Shown here in pieces: positions 61,004 to 64,000 of a stretch of DNA of 64,000 nt. The notes under the pieces are model-generated. The model saw nothing but the letters and a program-made list of their open reading frames with translations, did not search any database and had not been told where the DNA came from. The position numbers and the translations under genes were made by a program. The DNA is from Juglans regia (Eukaryota; Streptophyta; Magnoliopsida; Fagales; Juglandaceae), in contig NC_049904.1 of assembly GCF_001411555.2 (NCBI RefSeq), positions 31,199,370 to 31,263,369 of the forward strand, given 5' to 3'. Every line of letters starts with the position of its first letter. Position 1 is the first letter of the stretch.

Positions 61004-61674
61004 CTATTGATCGATGCTAGTCATTCGACTTACTTTTTCCCTACACTTCCGATTCTCAGATAAATAGGAAATGTCACTGCCTTTTGGTCCTGTCCATCTT
61101 CGATCGGTCCAAACATTCTTAAAATCCTCGATCATATCATTGCTCAAAAGCTCCACACCATTCTCCTTGACTGTTAGAAAAGCTGACCATGAACTTATGA
61201 ATGCAAAAAAATGATCTAAATCCGTCAATCTCTCTGTTACAAATTGAAATGGCCCTGTGTGAAGAGCTCCATCCACCGGCTCAAATGGAAAATCAATGCT
61301 CCTATACTTATCATCCCACAATTTGCGCGCAGGCTCCCAATAGGGGCATGCAACAATGTCGTAGAAGTGTTGGAAGACTACATCAACCTTGTCATTAACT
61401 TCTGGCATGGTGTAGGTCCATGCAGCCATTACACCGTGAGGTTTTTTGAGTACCCATTTCATTTGTTGGTAGAATCTAGGGAGGTCAAACCAGTGCAAGG
61501 CCGTCGCCACAGTCAGGCCGTCGCCACAGTCACAATATCGATGCTTGATTGCGGTGCAATATTGCATTCAAGCTCGGCTGCAGACATGGTCGGAGGGGTG
61601 TGTTGGTATCTTACATTGGGTAGCCTGGGTGCAAATGCCAACTGTTTGGAGCTTGTGTCTGTGGCTATAACATT
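61004..61674 (-). pseudogene. SAM-dependent methyltransferase, 3' exon, disrupted
   Basis: Minus-strand exon of a class I methyltransferase of the plant DDB_G0268948-like type. It begins NVIATDTSSKQLAFAPRL, part of the SAM-binding region after the missing GxGxG segment. It reaches SIDIVTVATA and stops at 61513-61515. A 17-base tandem duplication (61499-61515 and 61516-61532) causes the stop and a frameshift. After it the next frame resumes with ATALHWFDLPRFYQQMKWVL and runs to a normal-looking end at 61004 (REKVSRMTSIDQ). Family members end near such a region, so the 3' end looks complete. The 5' exon with GTGNGQ is not found in the window. A Copia LTR starts within a few bases of the exon's acceptor. 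Read as a pseudogene, unless the duplication is a sequence error. Confidence 0.82.
61499..61532. repeat. 17-bp tandem duplication inside the methyltransferase exon
   Basis: ggccgtcgccacagtca occurs twice back to back (61499-61515, 61516-61532). Seventeen is not a multiple of three, so it shifts the frame and places a TGA in the minus-strand reading. Confidence 0.95.
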
Positions 61675-61677
61675 CTT

Positions 61678-62375
61678 GTAGATCCCAGTTATTAACATAC
61701 ATACATCCAGTATAAATAATGTCACACGGCATAACAGTACACACAGCACAACAGCCACTGCAGAGGCACAACAGATTGTAAACCATACACTGCAAAACAG
61801 ATTCCCTCGCACTGCAGAGTAGATGGTTGGTCTCTGCTGTGATGTAACAAACTTTTTATTCTTTGATTCTCTTGTACAAGTCTATATATAGACCATTGTG
61901 TAACTATTATCATATCAAGGAAAAGTTTCCTACATTCTGTTGCTGTGTTTATTTGTTTCTTTACTCTGTTATTCAACATGGTATCAGAGAGCCTCTCGAC
62001 TCAGCTAGTCTTCCCGATTCATGGCCAATCCATCTCCCTCTCCCTCTCCCTCTTCCTCTTTTCCATCCATACCTTCCTCCTTCTCTCACATCGTTTCAAC
62101 CAAACTCACCATAGAGAATTACCTCCTTTGGAAAGTCCAAACCTCAGCGTATCTGTGTGGTCAAGATCTCTACGGCTACGTTGATGGCACCTTACCAAAA
62201 CCTCCAGAATTCCAAACCAATGATCCTACTCAACCTTACAAACCCAACCCTGCCTTCTCTCTCTGGAGACGCACAGACCAAATGGTCCTCAGTGTGCTAT
62301 TCTCCTCTCTTTCATATTCTATCTTGGGTCATGTTCTTTCCTCCACTACTGCCCAAGATCGTGAGATCTCTAATT
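61678..62375 (+). mobile_element. Ty1/Copia 5' LTR, primer-binding site and partial gag
   Basis: An LTR-like sequence (about 61678-61978) has a TATA-like ctatatataga near 61880 and ends ...ttcaaca. The primer-binding site follows (tggtatcagag, 61979-61989, complementary to initiator tRNA-Met 3' end), as usual in plant Copia. A gag frame starts at 62021 (MANPSPSPSP) and contains the typical TKLTIENYLLWKVQTSAYLC and VDGTLPKPPEF segments. Similarity to Copia gag ends near 62370 and unrelated DNA follows, so the element is truncated. The left LTR border is approximate. Confidence 0.8.
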
Positions 62376-64000
62376 TTTGCTTGCATTGTAAATCCATATT
62401 ATTTTGAGGTGTTATTTTGTTATTTTAATGTGTTATTTTATTTATTTATTGTTTTTATAATTTATTTTGGTATGTTATAATGTTGGGTTTTTATTTCCTT
62501 ATTATTAATTTATTTGTCTTTTAATTCCATGTTATTTTAATTATTTTTGTAGTGTTTTATTTTATTTGGGCTTGTGTTTTTGTATTTTTAGTTATGGGCT
62601 GTGTGTGTGATTTGTTTTAGACCCAGCCCTAGCAAAACCCAACCCGGTTTGAGGGCCCAACCCGTGCGAAGTGAGAAGCTCAGCCCAGCCCGAATACCCA
62701 GCCCAGCCCGTGCGGCCCGTGTAACCAAGCCCCCCACTTATCTGAACGACGCCGTTTTGGATGGAACCCTAGGGTTCCATCTCTTTCTCTCTTGCGCTGT
62801 GCCCTTCTTCCCCTCTCTGCTTCTTCTTCTTCCTTCAGGCAGCACGCAGCAGCTACCGTGAGTCACCCCTCCCATTTCCACCTCCTTCTTCCACCTCCAC
62901 CTTGCATCTTCCTCTCCGTGTCGTTCGGCATGCACCCTGAAGGCTCGCTATCAAGCCGTGGCTTCGCACGGCCACCATCACCTTCCACCTCAAGCTTCCA
63001 TGGCTTCTTCGTGTCCATCCTTCCTCTGTTGTCACAACCCACACTGCCACGCACGGTTTGAGTTGCCATTTTTGCTTCTTCCACCCGTGTGACACGCAAG
63101 CCCAGCGAACCGCCACATTTGGTCTATAAATAGGCCACGGCTTCTTCAAATAAATCTTCAGAGATCTTCACCCTTTTTCCCTCTTTCAAGCTTGTTCATT
63201 TTGGTGTTTGAAATTTAAATTGTGATTTTGTTGTGAAACCGAAAGTTTGAGGATTTAGCCATGCTTGGTTTTTGTTCTAAAATTGTGAAAATTTTACTCG
63301 GGTTGTTGGTTGTTGCCTTGTATTGAGACCCAAATTTCTGGGCATTGTTTTGCCGTATGCCACCACCTTGTGCAACTTTTCCTTTCACGTGATCTTCCAG
63401 AGTTTTTCCTGTCTCCGTGTGTATGTAATTTTTCCCGTTTAATAATATTGTTGTATTTATCGTTTATAAACTGTTGATTCTATTGGTCTGTTGGAATTTG
63501 GCCTTGGGCCGTGGAAGCGTTGGGATGTAAATTGTAGTTGTTAGAATTAGGCCTTGGGCCGGTTTGGAGGACGGGGTTTTACTTGTATTTGTGAAATGGT
63601 GAAATTGTAAATAAATGATTATTTTATGTAAATGAAGTATTTTAATTGTATATTTCTGTTAATTGTTAAAATGTATATTTATGGTTTTTATTAAAAATGT
63701 GCTGTGATGTCACGTGGTCTGTTTGCAATGGTGACTAAAAATGTGGGTGCGTGTGTATCACGACCCCAAGCCGAGATGAGGCATTATCTTGGTGGAGCTC
63801 CTCTGGTCACTTAAGAGTGTAACAGACTGACGTGACGTCCCCTGAGTTGTCGCAGGGCGACGACGAGAACGGACGAGACGGTAACGCTCTCGTACCTATT
63901 CTGTGACCTTTTGGCTGGCGAGGTTAGAGGATGCTTGGCCATGTACTCGCTAGGCGAGGAACTGAACATTGCTCGTTACGAAGTCTCATGCACGGACGTT
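62376..64000. repeat. LTR-like sequence running off the window
   Basis: After a T-rich stretch (62390-62590) comes a GC-rich zone with many gcccagcccg and acccgtgcg motifs, cgacgccgttttgg at 62747-62760, and a TATA-like ctataaatagg at about 63123. Then ggccttgggccg-type units are repeated at about 63500 and 63553. That order resembles a large Ty3/Gypsy-type LTR with promoter. The frames in it (for example 62601-62861, 62853-63149 minus) have no recognisable domain. The class is inferred; internal genes would lie beyond the window. Confidence 0.4.

Noticed and set aside
62853..63149. 98-residue minus-strand Gly/Trp-rich frame
   Set aside because: Overlaps several other open frames in GC-rich LTR-like DNA; no domain.

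Overview
The window reads as nuclear DNA from a dicot plant. Genes have short GT-AG introns, intergenic DNA is very AT-rich, and the gaps are full of small foldback transposons, SINEs and decayed Copia elements. The gene set (type-A response regulator, class Ib bHLH, ARGOS-like, Pol V subunit 5) is that of a flowering plant. The repeat styles suggest a woody eudicot, perhaps Fagales (walnut/hickory/oak relatives). That placement is inference from general familiarity, not from a search.

Layout. 1-8.5 kb: an LTR-like edge, a small intronless ARGOS/OSR-type gene (minus) and a long repeat-rich gap. 8.2-9.8 kb: a class Ib bHLH iron-response factor (minus) with a frameshifted C-terminus and a perfect 45-bp hairpin beside its 3' end. 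12.5-16.1 kb: a six-exon HAD-like hydrolase (minus). 20.6-22.2 kb: a three-exon cystatin-fold protein (minus) with a SINE fragment in an intron. 24.2-25.5 kb: a dead Copia pol remnant. 25.5-35.4 kb: no recognised gene, mostly MITEs and microsatellites. 35.9-37.3 kb: a five-exon type-A response regulator (plus). 37.3-44.9 kb: several MITEs, including a complete hAT-type MITE with an 8-bp target duplication. 45.0-46.2 kb: an intronless glutaredoxin-like zinc-binding protein (plus). 48.7-52.4 kb: a Pol V subunit 5-like gene (plus) with a complete SINE in intron 1. 53.6-55.8 kb: augmin subunit HAUS1 (plus), convergent with FIS1 (minus, 56.9-60.0 kb). 61.0-61.7 kb: a methyltransferase pseudogene broken by a 17-bp tandem duplication, with a Copia 5' end abutting its exon. 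The last 1.6 kb looks like another LTR.

The genes are ordinary unlinked plant genes, with no operon-like or gene-cluster logic. I found no CRISPR array, no convincing tRNA, rRNA or miRNA gene, and nothing that looks like a new multi-gene system. The best second-look items are the bHLH frameshift, the hairpin near it, the broken methyltransferase, and the transposon insertions whose target duplications can be read exactly. Exon boundaries were placed by eye from GT-AG signals, reading frame and family similarity. Family calls rest on recognition, not database searches.
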